Source of the DNA: Oscillospiraceae bacterium
Lineage (GTDB): Bacteria; Bacillota; Clostridia; Oscillospirales; Oscillospiraceae
DNA length: 64,000 nt
Direction: 5' to 3'
Assembly (NCBI GenBank): GCA_021203045.1
Contig: JAJQBY010000136.1
Span: 19,660 to 83,659, forward strand
Part shown: piece by piece, positions 18,712 through 27,446 of the stretch
How the letters are laid out: every line of letters starts with the position of its first letter
Numbering within the stretch: position 1 is the first letter of the stretch
Notes under the pieces: generated by a model
Database searches by the model: none
Seen by the model: only the letters and a program-made list of their open reading frames with translations
Told to the model about the DNA's origin: nothing
Program-made: the position numbers and the translations under genes

Positions 18712-19566
18712 TTAGCCCAGCCGCCGGGCGGCGCGGTTCTGGATGAGATTGATGATAAACAGCAGGGCGAAGGAGATCACCAGCAGCACCAACGCGATGG
18801 CCGCCGCCCCCTCATAGTCCACATTCCCGGCGTTCAGCTTCTGCATGATGACATAGGACACCACCTGAGTGCCGTTTTTCTCGCTGTTGCCGGAGATATA
18901 AATGACGCTGCCGTATTCTCCGATGCCCCGGGCCAGAGCCAGCCCGAACCCGGCCAGCAGAGAGGGGGCCAGCTCCGGGAGAATGACCCTGAAAAACGTC
19001 CGGACACGGGAGGCTCCCAGCATTTCCGCCGCCTCCTCATACTGTCCGTCCAGCCCCTCCAGCACCGGCTGCACCGCCCGCACCACGAAGGGGATGCCCA
19101 CGAATACCAGGGCGATAGTCAGCCCTACCCGGGTATAGGACCCCTGGATGCCGAAATTCAGAAGAAATTTTCCCATAATCCCCTGGTCGGAGTACATCCG
19201 GGAGAGGGTGATGCCCGCTACCGCCGTGGGCATGGCAAAGGGCAGCTCGATGAGCCCATCCAGTATCCGCTTGCCGGGGAAGGAATAGCACACCAGCACC
19301 CAGGCCAGTATCAGCCCGAACACCACATTCACCGCCGCCGCGATGAAGGAGCATAAAAGGCTGGTCCCGAAGGCCTTCAGAACGTTAGCCTTTGTGATGA
19401 CTGCGAAAAACTCCGCCGGCGTCAGGGCGAAGGCCTTACCCAGGATAGAACAGAGAGGGATCAGTATCAAAATGGACAGCATGGACACAGTAACGCCCAT
19501 GGTCAGGCCGAACCCGGGAATCACCCGGGGCCGGCGGCGCTTTTTTCCCATAGCGGCCTCGTTCAT
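18712..19566 (-). CDS. cysT: Sulfate ABC transporter permease CysT
   Basis: ALARGIGEYGSVIYISGN motif; operon context. Confidence 0.92.
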   Translation of the reverse strand: MNEAAMGKKRRRPRVIPGFGLTMGVTVSMLSILILIPLCSILGKAFALTPAEFFAVITKANVLKAFGTSLLCSFIAAAVNVVFGLILAWVLVCYSFPGKRILDGLIELPFAMPTAVAGITLSRMYSDQGIMGKFLLNFGIQGSYTRVGLTIALVFVGIPFVVRAVQPVLEGLDGQYEEAAEMLGASRVRTFFRVILPELAPSLLAGFGLALARGIGEYGSVIYISGNSEKNGTQVVSYVIMQKLNAGNVDYEGAAAIALVLLVISFALLFIINLIQNRAARRLG

Positions 19567-20588
19567 CCGATCGCCTCGTAGATCTCGTCGAAAATGGCCC
19601 CGTCGTTGAAGAAATTCTCATAGGCCTGGTCCCATCCGCCGAAATCGTCAATGGTGCAAAGAGTCACGTCCAGATCGAAGGTGTCCCCATACTCCGCCAG
19701 GATGTCCTGATCGGAGGGGCGATAGCCATATTCCGCCGCGAGGCGTTGGGCCTCCTCGGAATAGAGATATTCCAGGTAATCATACGCCACCTGGGCGGTG
19801 CCGTTATCCGCCGCGTTCTCATCCACCACGGCCACGGAGGGCTCCGCCAGGATGCTGACGCTGGGGGTGATGATCTCGTACTCCCCGGGATACTCCGCCA
19901 TGGTCTGGATGGCCTCGTTCTCCCAGGCGATCAGCACGTCTCCCTGTCCGTTTTCCACAAAGGTGGTGGTAGCGCCCCTGGCCCCGGAATCCATGACCAG
20001 CACATTGCTGTACAGCGCGGTCATAAATTCCTTTTGCTGCTCCTCATCCCCGTCATAGAGTTCACCGGCGTAGTACCAGGCGGCCAGGAAATTCCAGCAG
20101 GCGCCGCCGGAGGACTTGGGGTCAGGGGTGATGATCTCCACGCCGTCCGCAAGCAGGTCGTCCCAGTCTTGGATGTCCTTCTCATTTCCGGCCCGCACCA
20201 GAAATACGATGGTGGAGGTATAGGGAGAGGAGCTTTCCGGCAGCTCGTCAATCCAGCCGGATTCTATCAGGCCGGCCTGCTCGATCAGGGTGATGTCATG
20301 AGCCAGGGCCAGGGTGACCACATCCGCATCCGCCCCCTCGATGACAGACCGGGCCTGGGAGCCGGAGCCGCCGTGGGACTGGATGATCTCCACCTCCTGG
20401 CCGGTCTCCTCCAGATACCAGGCCGCGAACAGCTCATTATATGCCTCATACAGCTCCCGGGTGGGGTCGTATGATACGTTGGTGATGGTGATAACGTCGC
20501 TGTCCCCGGAGCCGCCGCAGGCGGTCAGGGCCGCCAGCAGCAGCGCCGCGACCAGAACGGGAACGATTTTTCTGATGATACGAAGCAT
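19563..20588 (-). CDS. Sulfate-binding lipoprotein
   Basis: ITNVSYDPTRELYEAYNELFAAW, SHGGSGSQARSVIEGADADVVTLALAHDI; lipobox LTACGGS. Confidence 0.93.
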   Translation of the reverse strand: MLRIIRKIVPVLVAALLLAALTACGGSGDSDVITITNVSYDPTRELYEAYNELFAAWYLEETGQEVEIIQSHGGSGSQARSVIEGADADVVTLALAHDITLIEQAGLIESGWIDELPESSSPYTSTIVFLVRAGNEKDIQDWDDLLADGVEIITPDPKSSGGACWNFLAAWYYAGELYDGDEEQQKEFMTALYSNVLVMDSGARGATTTFVENGQGDVLIAWENEAIQTMAEYPGEYEIITPSVSILAEPSVAVVDENAADNGTAQVAYDYLEYLYSEEAQRLAAEYGYRPSDQDILAEYGDTFDLDVTLCTIDDFGGWDQAYENFFNDGAIFDEIYEAIG

Positions 20589-20604
20589 AAAATTCCTCCT
20601 TTTT

Positions 20605-20620
20605 ACGCAAACGTTTGTGT
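20605..20620. promoter_or_regulatory. LacI-type operator candidate O1
   Basis: ACGCAAACGTTTGTGT: near-perfect 16-bp CG-centred palindrome (7/8 arm matches) just upstream of the sulfate-binding protein gene. Confidence 0.65.
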
Positions 20621-20738
20621 TCTGTTTTTTCCTCTTTTGTCTCTTAAAAAGCGGTTGAAAAATCGCGCAAATATGCTATACTCAAGAAACAGCATGGAAA
20701 AATCATGCCACGTTTTTTCCTGTCTGACAATCTAAATT

Positions 20739-20754
20739 ATACAATCGTTTGCAT
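20739..20754. promoter_or_regulatory. LacI-type operator candidate O2
   Basis: ATACAATCGTTTGCAT: CG-centred imperfect palindrome (6/8) upstream of the lacI-family gene. Confidence 0.5.
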
Positions 20755-20779
20755 TTATTTGCAAAAGGAGGCATCGCCT

Positions 20780-21772
20780 ATGTCCCTGAAGGAGATCGCC
20801 GCCATGACCGGCACATCCGTATCCACCGTGTCCAGGGTACTGAGCGGAAAAAGCCCCAAATGCGCCTCCCAGCCGGTGGCGGATAAAATACGGGCCGCCG
20901 CCCGGGAGCTGGGCTATGTGCCGAATCAGTACGCCAGGGCGCTGAAAACCGGAGCCGGAGAGCAGCCGGTCCCATGGAGGGTAGCGGTGGTGGTGTTCCG
21001 CCTGTCCTCCCTGGCGGAGGACCCGTTTTTCGAGGAGCTCTACCGCTGTGTGGAGACAGAACTGCTGGCCCGGGGCTGTCAGGTGCGGCTGCTGGCCCAG
21101 CCGGATGGGGCGGCGATGGAGGAGCTATCCGCCGCAGACGGCGTCGTTTTGCTGGGCCGGTGCGATCAGGCCCATATCGCCGCCGTCCGGGACCGGAACC
21201 GGAGCCTGGTAGGGCTCTGGCGCAACCCCATGGAGGGCGAGCTTGACCAGGTCTTTTGCAGCGGCGAAAAGGCCGCTCAGGCAGCGGTGGATTATCTTAT
21301 ACACCTGGGCCACCGGGATATTGCCTATATCGGGGACGGCTCCGCCGAGGGGCGGTTCGTGGGCTACACCCACGCCCTGCTGGCCCATCAGATCCCCATC
21401 CGTCTGCCCCTGGTATATGAGACCGGCCAGGCCAGAGAGGAGGGCCGGGCCGCCATGGAGCGGCTCCTGGAGGATAAGCGGGCCACGGCGGTCCTCTGCG
21501 CCAACGACTGGACGGCGCTCGGGGCGCTGGAGGCGCTGAATGCCCATAAAAGCCGGAAGGAACCCCCTATCTCCGTCATCTCCATCGACAACATCGAGCT
21601 CTCCGCCCGCGCCGTCCCCATGCTGACCACCATGAACATCCCCCGCCGGGACATGGCCCATCTGGCCGTGACCCTGCTGATCGACCGGCTGGAACGGGGA
21701 CACAGCGAATACCTGTCCCTGGAGCTCCCCGCACGGCTGATGGAGCGGGACAGCTGCTATGTGAAGGTATAA
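20780..21772 (+). CDS. LacI family transcriptional regulator
   Basis: MSLKEIAAMTGTSVSTVSRVLSGK HTH; periplasmic-binding-like domain; start ATG 20780. Confidence 0.95.
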   Translation: MSLKEIAAMTGTSVSTVSRVLSGKSPKCASQPVADKIRAAARELGYVPNQYARALKTGAGEQPVPWRVAVVVFRLSSLAEDPFFEELYRCVETELLARGCQVRLLAQPDGAAMEELSAADGVVLLGRCDQAHIAAVRDRNRSLVGLWRNPMEGELDQVFCSGEKAAQAAVDYLIHLGHRDIAYIGDGSAEGRFVGYTHALLAHQIPIRLPLVYETGQAREEGRAAMERLLEDKRATAVLCANDWTALGALEALNAHKSRKEPPISVISIDNIELSARAVPMLTTMNIPRRDMAHLAVTLLIDRLERGHSEYLSLELPARLMERDSCYVKV

Positions 21773-21875
21773 TTTTCCGCCGCGGCTTATCCCATAATAA
21801 GACACGACTGCGCCCGGGGGAGGGCGGCCCCTGCAAAACCCACCGAAAAACAGGAAAATTTTCTGCGGATGCGCT

Positions 21876-21911
21876 ATTTCCTATTGACTTTATAGGGAAT
21901 TGTGATATACT
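21876..21911 (+). promoter_or_regulatory. Isc operon promoter overlapped by an inverted repeat (candidate Rrf2 site)
   Basis: TTGACT (21884-21889), 16 nt, TATACT (21906-21911); ATTTCCTAT-N7-ATAGGGAAT at 21876-21900. Confidence 0.65.
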
Positions 21912-21966
21912 AGCCTCAGGGATAAGATAAATCCTATGGAAATAATCAAGAACGCGAGGCGATTTT

Positions 21967-23154
21967 ATGTATGTATATGCGGACAATGCCGCAACCACCC
22001 AGGTAAGCCAGCGTGCGCTGGATGCCATGCTCCCCTGCTTCCGGGAGTTTTACGGCAACGCTTCCTCTCTCCACACCCCGGGACAGAAGGCGGCGGAGCT
22101 GCTCCAGCAGGCCCGGGAGGACGTGGCCGCCGCCATCAACGCAGACCACAAGGAGATCTATTTCACCTCCGGCGGCAGCGAGGCGGACAATCAGGCCATT
22201 CTTACCGCCGCCCAGATCGGTGCGCGCAAGGGAAAAAAGCACATCATCTCCACCGCCTTTGAGCATCACGCCGTTCTCCACACCCTGGAGAAGCTGAAAA
22301 AGCAGGGCTACGATATCACCCTGCTGGACGTACACGAAAACGGCGTGGTGACGGCGGAGGACGTGGCTGCCGCCATCCGGGAGGACACAGCTCTGGTGAC
22401 GGTCATGTTTGTGAATAACGAGATCGGCACCGTCCAGCCCATCCGGGAGATCGGCGCGGTATGCCGGGAGAAGGGCGTTTTGTTCCACACCGACGCGGTG
22501 CAGGCCGTGGGTCATATCCCCGTGGATGTGAAGGAAATGAACATCGATATGCTCTCCCTCTCCGGCCACAAATTCCACGCCCCCAAGGGCGTGGGGGCCA
22601 TGTATGTCCGGAAGGGCATCCCCGTCTCCATCCTTATCGAGGGAGGTCAGCAGGAGCGGGGCAAGCGGGGCGGCACGGAAAACATCCCCGGCATTGTGGG
22701 CATGGCCGCCGCGCTGAACGAAGCTTTGGAGACCCAGGAGCAGGACATAGCCCATCTGTCCGCCATGAGAGACCGGCTGATCGAGGGACTTTCCGAGATC
22801 CCCCATTCCCGCCTGAACGGCGACCGGGAACGCCGCTGCCCCGGCACGGTAAACTTCTGCTTTGAGGGCATCGAGGGGGAGAGCCTGCTGCTCCTTCTGG
22901 ACGACAGGGGCATCGCCGCCTCCTCCGGCAGCGCCTGCACCTCCGGCTCCCTGGACCCCAGCCACGTGCTGCTGGCCCTTGGCCTGCCCCATGAGGTGGC
23001 CCACGGCAGCCTCCGGCTCAGTCTTTCGGCGGATATCACCCCGGAGCAGATCGACTATATTATCGCCTCCGTGACGGAGGTGGTGGAATACCTGCGGAAC
23101 ATGTCCCCTGTGTGGGACGAGCTGGAGCGGGGCGTTCTGAAGCATCAGATATAA
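21967..23154 (+). CDS. iscS: Cysteine desulfurase IscS/NifS
   Basis: [55 protein letters not shown]. Confidence 0.95.
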   Translation: MYVYADNAATTQVSQRALDAMLPCFREFYGNASSLHTPGQKAAELLQQAREDVAAAINADHKEIYFTSGGSEADNQAILTAAQIGARKGKKHIISTAFEHHAVLHTLEKLKKQGYDITLLDVHENGVVTAEDVAAAIREDTALVTVMFVNNEIGTVQPIREIGAVCREKGVLFHTDAVQAVGHIPVDVKEMNIDMLSLSGHKFHAPKGVGAMYVRKGIPVSILIEGGQQERGKRGGTENIPGIVGMAAALNEALETQEQDIAHLSAMRDRLIEGLSEIPHSRLNGDRERRCPGTVNFCFEGIEGESLLLLLDDRGIAASSGSACTSGSLDPSHVLLALGLPHEVAHGSLRLSLSADITPEQIDYIIASVTEVVEYLRNMSPVWDELERGVLKHQI

Positions 23155-23171
23155 GAAAGGAGAAGACCACA

Positions 23172-23627
23172 ATGGCTCTTTACAGCGATAAGGTAATGGA
23201 TCATTTCCAGCATCCCCGGAATGTGGGGAAGATGGAGGACGCAGACGGCATCGGCGAGGTGGGAAACGCCAAATGCGGTGACATCATGCGGATGTATATA
23301 AAGGTAGATGAGGAAAAGCGCATCTCCGATGTGAGCTTTATCACCTTCGGCTGCGGCAGCGCCATCGCCAGCTCCTCCATGGCCACGGAGATGATCAAGG
23401 GCAAGCCCATTGACGAGGTGCTCACCCTGACAAACCAGGCGGTGACGGAGGCCCTGGACGGCCTGCCCGCCCACAAGCTCCACTGCTCCGTCCTGGCGGA
23501 GGAGGCAGTGAAGGCCGCCGTGAAGGACTACTATGACAAAAACGGCATCCCCTATGACCCGGAGACCCTGAAGGAGGGCGAGTGTGCCGCCTGTCATTTA
23601 AATGATGTCCACCCCGACAACCCCTGA
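23172..23627 (+). CDS. iscU: Fe-S scaffold protein IscU/NifU-type
   Basis: LYSDKVMDHFQHPRNVGKMEDADGIGEVGNAKCGDIMRMYIKV, FGCGSAIASSS. Confidence 0.95.
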   Translation: MALYSDKVMDHFQHPRNVGKMEDADGIGEVGNAKCGDIMRMYIKVDEEKRISDVSFITFGCGSAIASSSMATEMIKGKPIDEVLTLTNQAVTEALDGLPAHKLHCSVLAEEAVKAAVKDYYDKNGIPYDPETLKEGECAACHLNDVHPDNP

Positions 23628-24708
23628 CAAGAACGGAAAAAAGGCTCTGGTGGCCATGTCCGGCGGCGTGGACAGCAGCGTGGCCGTCCTGCTGATGCAG
23701 CAGGCAGGCTTTGACTGCATCGGCGTCACCATGAAGCTGTTTTCCGACGAGACGAAGGCCGAAAAGACCTGCTGCTCCCTGGATGACGTGTCCGGCGCCC
23801 GCTCCGCCGCCCATCGCCTGGGTATCCCTTATTACGTCTTCGACTACACGGCCCGGTTCGATGAGAGCGTCATCCGCCGGTTCGTGCAGGTCTATGAGGA
23901 GGGAGGCACGCCCAACCCCTGCATCGACTGCAACCGCTATCTGAAATTCGGCAGTCTGTACGAGCGTGCAAGGCTCCTGGGCTGCGAATATATCGCCACC
24001 GGCCATTACGCCCGCATCCGGCAGGGGCCGGGGGGACGGTGGCTTCTGAAAAAGGGCCTGGACAGCGCCAAGGACCAGAGCTATGTGCTGTATATGCTGA
24101 CCCAGGAGCAGCTGGCCCACACCCGCTTCCCCCTGGGGGATATGACCAAGGAGGAGGCCCGGGCCATGGCGGCGGAAAACGGCCTTTTGAACGCCCACAA
24201 GCGGGACAGCCAGGATATCTGCTTCGTCCCGGACGGGGACTACGCCGCCTTCATCCGCCGGTATACCGGCCGCGATTACCCCCCCGGGGATTTTATAGAC
24301 GAGTCCGGTCGGGTGCTGGGCCGCCACAGGGGCGCCATCGGCTATACCATCGGCCAGCGGCGTGGCCTGGGCGTGGCGGCGGAAAAGCCCCTGTATGTCT
24401 GCCGCAAGCGGCGGGAGGACAACGCCATCGTCCTGGGAGGCAATGAGAAGCTGTTTTCCGCCACCCTGCTGGCAAACGATCTGAACCTGATCGCCGTTCC
24501 CCGGCTGGAGGGACCGCTCCGCTGCCGGGCCAGAGTCCGCTATCGCCAGGCGGAGCAGTGGGCCACGGCGGAGCAGACGGGGGAGGACACCCTCCGCGTC
24601 ACCTTCGACCAGCCCCAGCGGGCCATCACCCCCGGCCAGGCCGTGGTGCTGTATGACGGGGACACGGTGATCGGCGGCGGAACAATATTTCAAACGGAGG
24701 AGCTATAA
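23602..24708 (+). CDS. mnmA: tRNA-specific 2-thiouridylase MnmA
   Basis: VAMSGGVDSSVAVLLMQ PP-loop, GGTPNPCIDCNRYLKFG, DSQDICFVPDGDY; 26-nt overlap with iscU (a later start is possible). Confidence 0.94.
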   Translation: MMSTPTTPDKNGKKALVAMSGGVDSSVAVLLMQQAGFDCIGVTMKLFSDETKAEKTCCSLDDVSGARSAAHRLGIPYYVFDYTARFDESVIRRFVQVYEEGGTPNPCIDCNRYLKFGSLYERARLLGCEYIATGHYARIRQGPGGRWLLKKGLDSAKDQSYVLYMLTQEQLAHTRFPLGDMTKEEARAMAAENGLLNAHKRDSQDICFVPDGDYAAFIRRYTGRDYPPGDFIDESGRVLGRHRGAIGYTIGQRRGLGVAAEKPLYVCRKRREDNAIVLGGNEKLFSATLLANDLNLIAVPRLEGPLRCRARVRYRQAEQWATAEQTGEDTLRVTFDQPQRAITPGQAVVLYDGDTVIGGGTIFQTEEL

Positions 24709-24712
24709 GCCA

Positions 24713-25288
24713 ATGAACAGAGAAAATGCTTGGGCCCTTCTGGCCCAGTATAATCAGGACCCCTTCCATCTCCGCCACGCCCTGACGGTAGAGGGCGTCA
24801 TGCGCTGGTTCGCAAGCGACCTGGGCTACGGGGACGAGGCGGATAAGTGGGCCATCGTGGGCCTTTTGCACGATCTGGATTTCGAGCAGTACCCCGAGCA
24901 GCACTGCATCAAGCAGCAGGAGCTGATGCGCGCCGCCGGCGTGGAGGAGGATATCATCCACGCCACATGCAGCCATGGATATCTTCTCACGGTGGACATA
25001 GTGCCGGAGCACGAGATGGAGAAGGTCCTCTACGGCACAGACGAGCTCACCGGCCTGATCGGGGCCGCCGCCCTGATGCGCCCGTCCAAAAGCGTCATGG
25101 ACATGGAGGTCAAGAGCCTGAAAAAGAAGTACAAGCAGTCCGGCTTTGCCGCCGGATGCTCCCGGGAGGTCATCCAGCGGGGAGCGGATATGCTGGGCTG
25201 GCCCCTGGAGACTCTGATGGAAAAGACCATCCTGGCTATGCGCTCCTGCGAGAGCGACATCCAGACTCAAATGGAAAATATTTCCTGA
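24713..25288 (+). CDS. HD-domain hydrolase
   Basis: FHLRHALTVEGVMRWFA...VGLLHDLDFEQYP; HD motif. Confidence 0.85.
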   Translation: MNRENAWALLAQYNQDPFHLRHALTVEGVMRWFASDLGYGDEADKWAIVGLLHDLDFEQYPEQHCIKQQELMRAAGVEEDIIHATCSHGYLLTVDIVPEHEMEKVLYGTDELTGLIGAAALMRPSKSVMDMEVKSLKKKYKQSGFAAGCSREVIQRGADMLGWPLETLMEKTILAMRSCESDIQTQMENIS

Positions 25289-25308
25289 ATCAATAAGGAG
25301 CTGAGAAA

Positions 25309-25746
25309 ATGAGAATCTCAACCAAGGGCCGGTATGCCCTGCGGACGATGGTAGACCTGGCCCAGCACAGCGACAGCGGATTGGTCACCCTGAAGGACGT
25401 GGCAGCCAGGCAGGAGCTGAGCCAGAAGTATCTGGAGCAGATCGTCACCGTCATGAGCCGGGCCGGCTTCGTCAAGGGCATACGGGGCCCCCAGGGGGGC
25501 TATAAGCTGGCCAGAGAGCCCCGGGAATACAACCTTGCGGAGATACTGCGGCTCGTGGAGGGCAGTCTGGCCCCGGTGGAATGTCTGGACGAGACGCCCA
25601 ATCAGTGCGAGCACTGCGCTGTCTGCTCCACCGTGGAGATGTGGGACGGCCTCTATAAGGTGATCACCGACTACCTGGAGGGCATCACGCTCCAGGACCT
25701 CCTGGACAAGGCCAACGCCAACGCCGGGAACGACTATGTGATCTGA
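25309..25746 (+). CDS. Rrf2 family regulator (IscR/CymR-like)
   Basis: MRISTKGRYALRTMVDLAQH, LSQKYLEQIVTVMSRAGFVKGIRGPQGGYKLA; Cys triad (CLDETPNQCEHCAVC). Confidence 0.93.
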   Translation: MRISTKGRYALRTMVDLAQHSDSGLVTLKDVAARQELSQKYLEQIVTVMSRAGFVKGIRGPQGGYKLAREPREYNLAEILRLVEGSLAPVECLDETPNQCEHCAVCSTVEMWDGLYKVITDYLEGITLQDLLDKANANAGNDYVI

Positions 25747-25754
25747 GATAAAGC

Positions 25755-25798
25755 AAGCGCCCGGACATCGGTCAGGATACCGATGTCCGGGCGCTTTT
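25755..25798. terminator. Bidirectional terminator between the rrf2 and MATE genes
   Basis: 18-bp perfect stem AAGCGCCCGGACATCGGT/ACCGATGTCCGGGCGCTT then TTTT. Confidence 0.9.
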
Positions 25799-25809
25799 CC
25801 GGATGATAT

Positions 25810-27144
25810 TTATTCCTTCAGCAGCGTATTTTTCTGCCGGATATACAGCAGCACGCACAGGATGAAGCCCACGGAGGAGCCGAAGTACCAGGCCCACATC
25901 AGGCCGGTGTAGCTGGCCAGAACGCTGGTCAGCACAAAGCACATGGTCACACGGACGGCGAACTCCGCCACGGTTTCCACAAAGAAGGTCATGCTCTTGC
26001 CCAAGCCCCGGAGCAGGCCGCCGGTGGTGATGATAAAGCAGATCACCGTATACACCGGGGAGATGATACGCAGGTAATTGACGCCCACCTCGATGACCTG
26101 GGCCTCTGCGTCCGCATCCACGAACAGGCCGATCAGCGCCTTGGGGAAGATCTGGAAAATGGCGATAACCACCATGGTCAGGGCGAAGCATATGCCGGTA
26201 GAGACCCAGAAGCCCTCCTTGATGCGCTTGCGCTTGCCCGCGCCCCAGCACTGGGCGGTAAAGCTGGAAAGGGCCGTGCCCATGGTGTTGAAGCTCATAT
26301 AAGCGAAGTTATGCAGCTTGGAGGCCGCCTCGTAGCCGGCGATGACCGCCACGTCAAAGGTGTTCACAAGGCTTTGCAGAATGGTGTGCGTCAGGGCTAC
26401 GCAGCCCTGCTGAAAAATGCTGGGCAGAGCCAGGCGGCACATCTGCTTCAGCAGGTCAAAATCGAACAGAGGGGCCTTCTCCGCCGTCTCCAGCTGTCCC
26501 ACCCGGCGCAAAGCCAGCGCTGTGGACAGAACGGCGGCAACAGCCTGGCTGACGGTGGTGGCCCAGGCCGCCCCGGCCACGCCCATATTCAGGGGGCCGA
26601 CGGCGATAATGTCCAGCACCACATTCAGTACGCTGGAAAACAGCAAAAAATACAACGGCCGCCTGGAATCCCCCATGCCGGTAAAAATGGAGGACGCCGT
26701 GTTATAGGCCATCATGAACAGCACACCTATGGAATAGATGGAAAGATAGCCCTTCGCATCGGCGTAAATGGTGTCGTTGGCGTTTAAAAGCGTCATCAGC
26801 GGCCCGGCCAGGCACACCCCCAGCACCGCCAGGAGAACCCCCAGAGCGGTCATGGAGATCAGGGCGGTGGAGGCGGCGCTTTTCAGCTTCTTCCAGTCCT
26901 TGGCTCCGTATATCTGGCCTATAATCACCGAGCAGCCCATGCTGGCCCCGGTGGCACAGGCGATAAAAAACAGGGTAATGGGATACGCGGCCCCGACGGC
27001 CGCCAGGCCCACGGAACCGGTAAACCGGCCCACGATAACGCTGTCCGCGATATTATACAGCTGCTGAAACGCGGTGGACAGCAGCAGCGGGATGGAAAAT
27101 GCCCACAGTACCTTTAAGGGCTTTCCTTCCGTCAGATCCTGCGT
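25810..27144 (-). CDS. MATE family efflux transporter; coding potential extends 37 codons upstream of the ORF-track start, to an ACG codon
   Basis: Homology-like N-terminus (T)QDLTEGKPLKVLWAFSIPLLLSTAFQQLYNIADSVIVGRF continues in frame to ACG 27144..27142, preceded by AAGGAGGG. Confidence 0.85.
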   Translation of the reverse strand, partial: TQDLTEGKPLKVLWAFSIPLLLSTAFQQLYNIADSVIVGRFTGSVGLAAVGAAYPITLFFIACATGASMGCSVIIGQIYGAKDWKKLKSAASTALISMTALGVLLAVLGVCLAGPLMTLLNANDTIYADAKGYLSIYSIGVLFMMAYNTASSIFTGMGDSRRPLYFLLFSSVLNVVLDIIAVGPLNMGVAGAAWATTVSQAVAAVLSTALALRRVGQLETAEKAPLFDFDLLKQMCRLALPSIFQQGCVALTHTILQSLVNTFDVAVIAGYEAASKLHNFAYMSFNTMGTALSSFTAQCWGAGKRKRIKEGFWVSTGICFALTMVVIAIFQIFPKALIGLFVDADAEAQVIEVGVNYLRIISPVYTVICFIITTGGLLRGLGKSMTFFVETVAEFAVRVTMCFVLTSVLASYTGLMWAWYFGSSVGFILCVLLYIRQKNTLLKE

Positions 27145-27332
27145 AAGAAATCCCTCCTTCTCCCGCCGGCGGACGGGTCATTTTGATAAATATTTTCTAT
27201 TTTATGATATAAAACGGTTATCTTCCGTGTCCACAATTATATCACAGCGCCGCCGCTTTGCAAGAGAGTCAAATAAAATTTTTCGTGAACAGGCATTTTC
27301 CGACTTTTTTCTGTGAAAATCCGGGAAAACTG

Positions 27333-27361
27333 TTGACTGTAGGTTTTCAAACTGTTAATAT
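27333..27361 (+). promoter_or_regulatory. Sigma-A type promoter of htrA-like gene
   Basis: TTGACT-N17-TAATAT. Confidence 0.75.
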
Positions 27362-27446
27362 TTCTGTAATAAGTATTCGTTACTATACATATATACCACA
27401 TTGTATCGTATCGGCGTATCGGAAATTCTCTTAGGAGGCATAAGAC

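Noticed and set aside
27133-27135. CTG codon as alternative start of the MATE gene
   Set aside because: Possible, but it sits ~17 nt from the SD, whereas ACG at 27144 has ideal spacing and matches the usual MATE N-terminal length.
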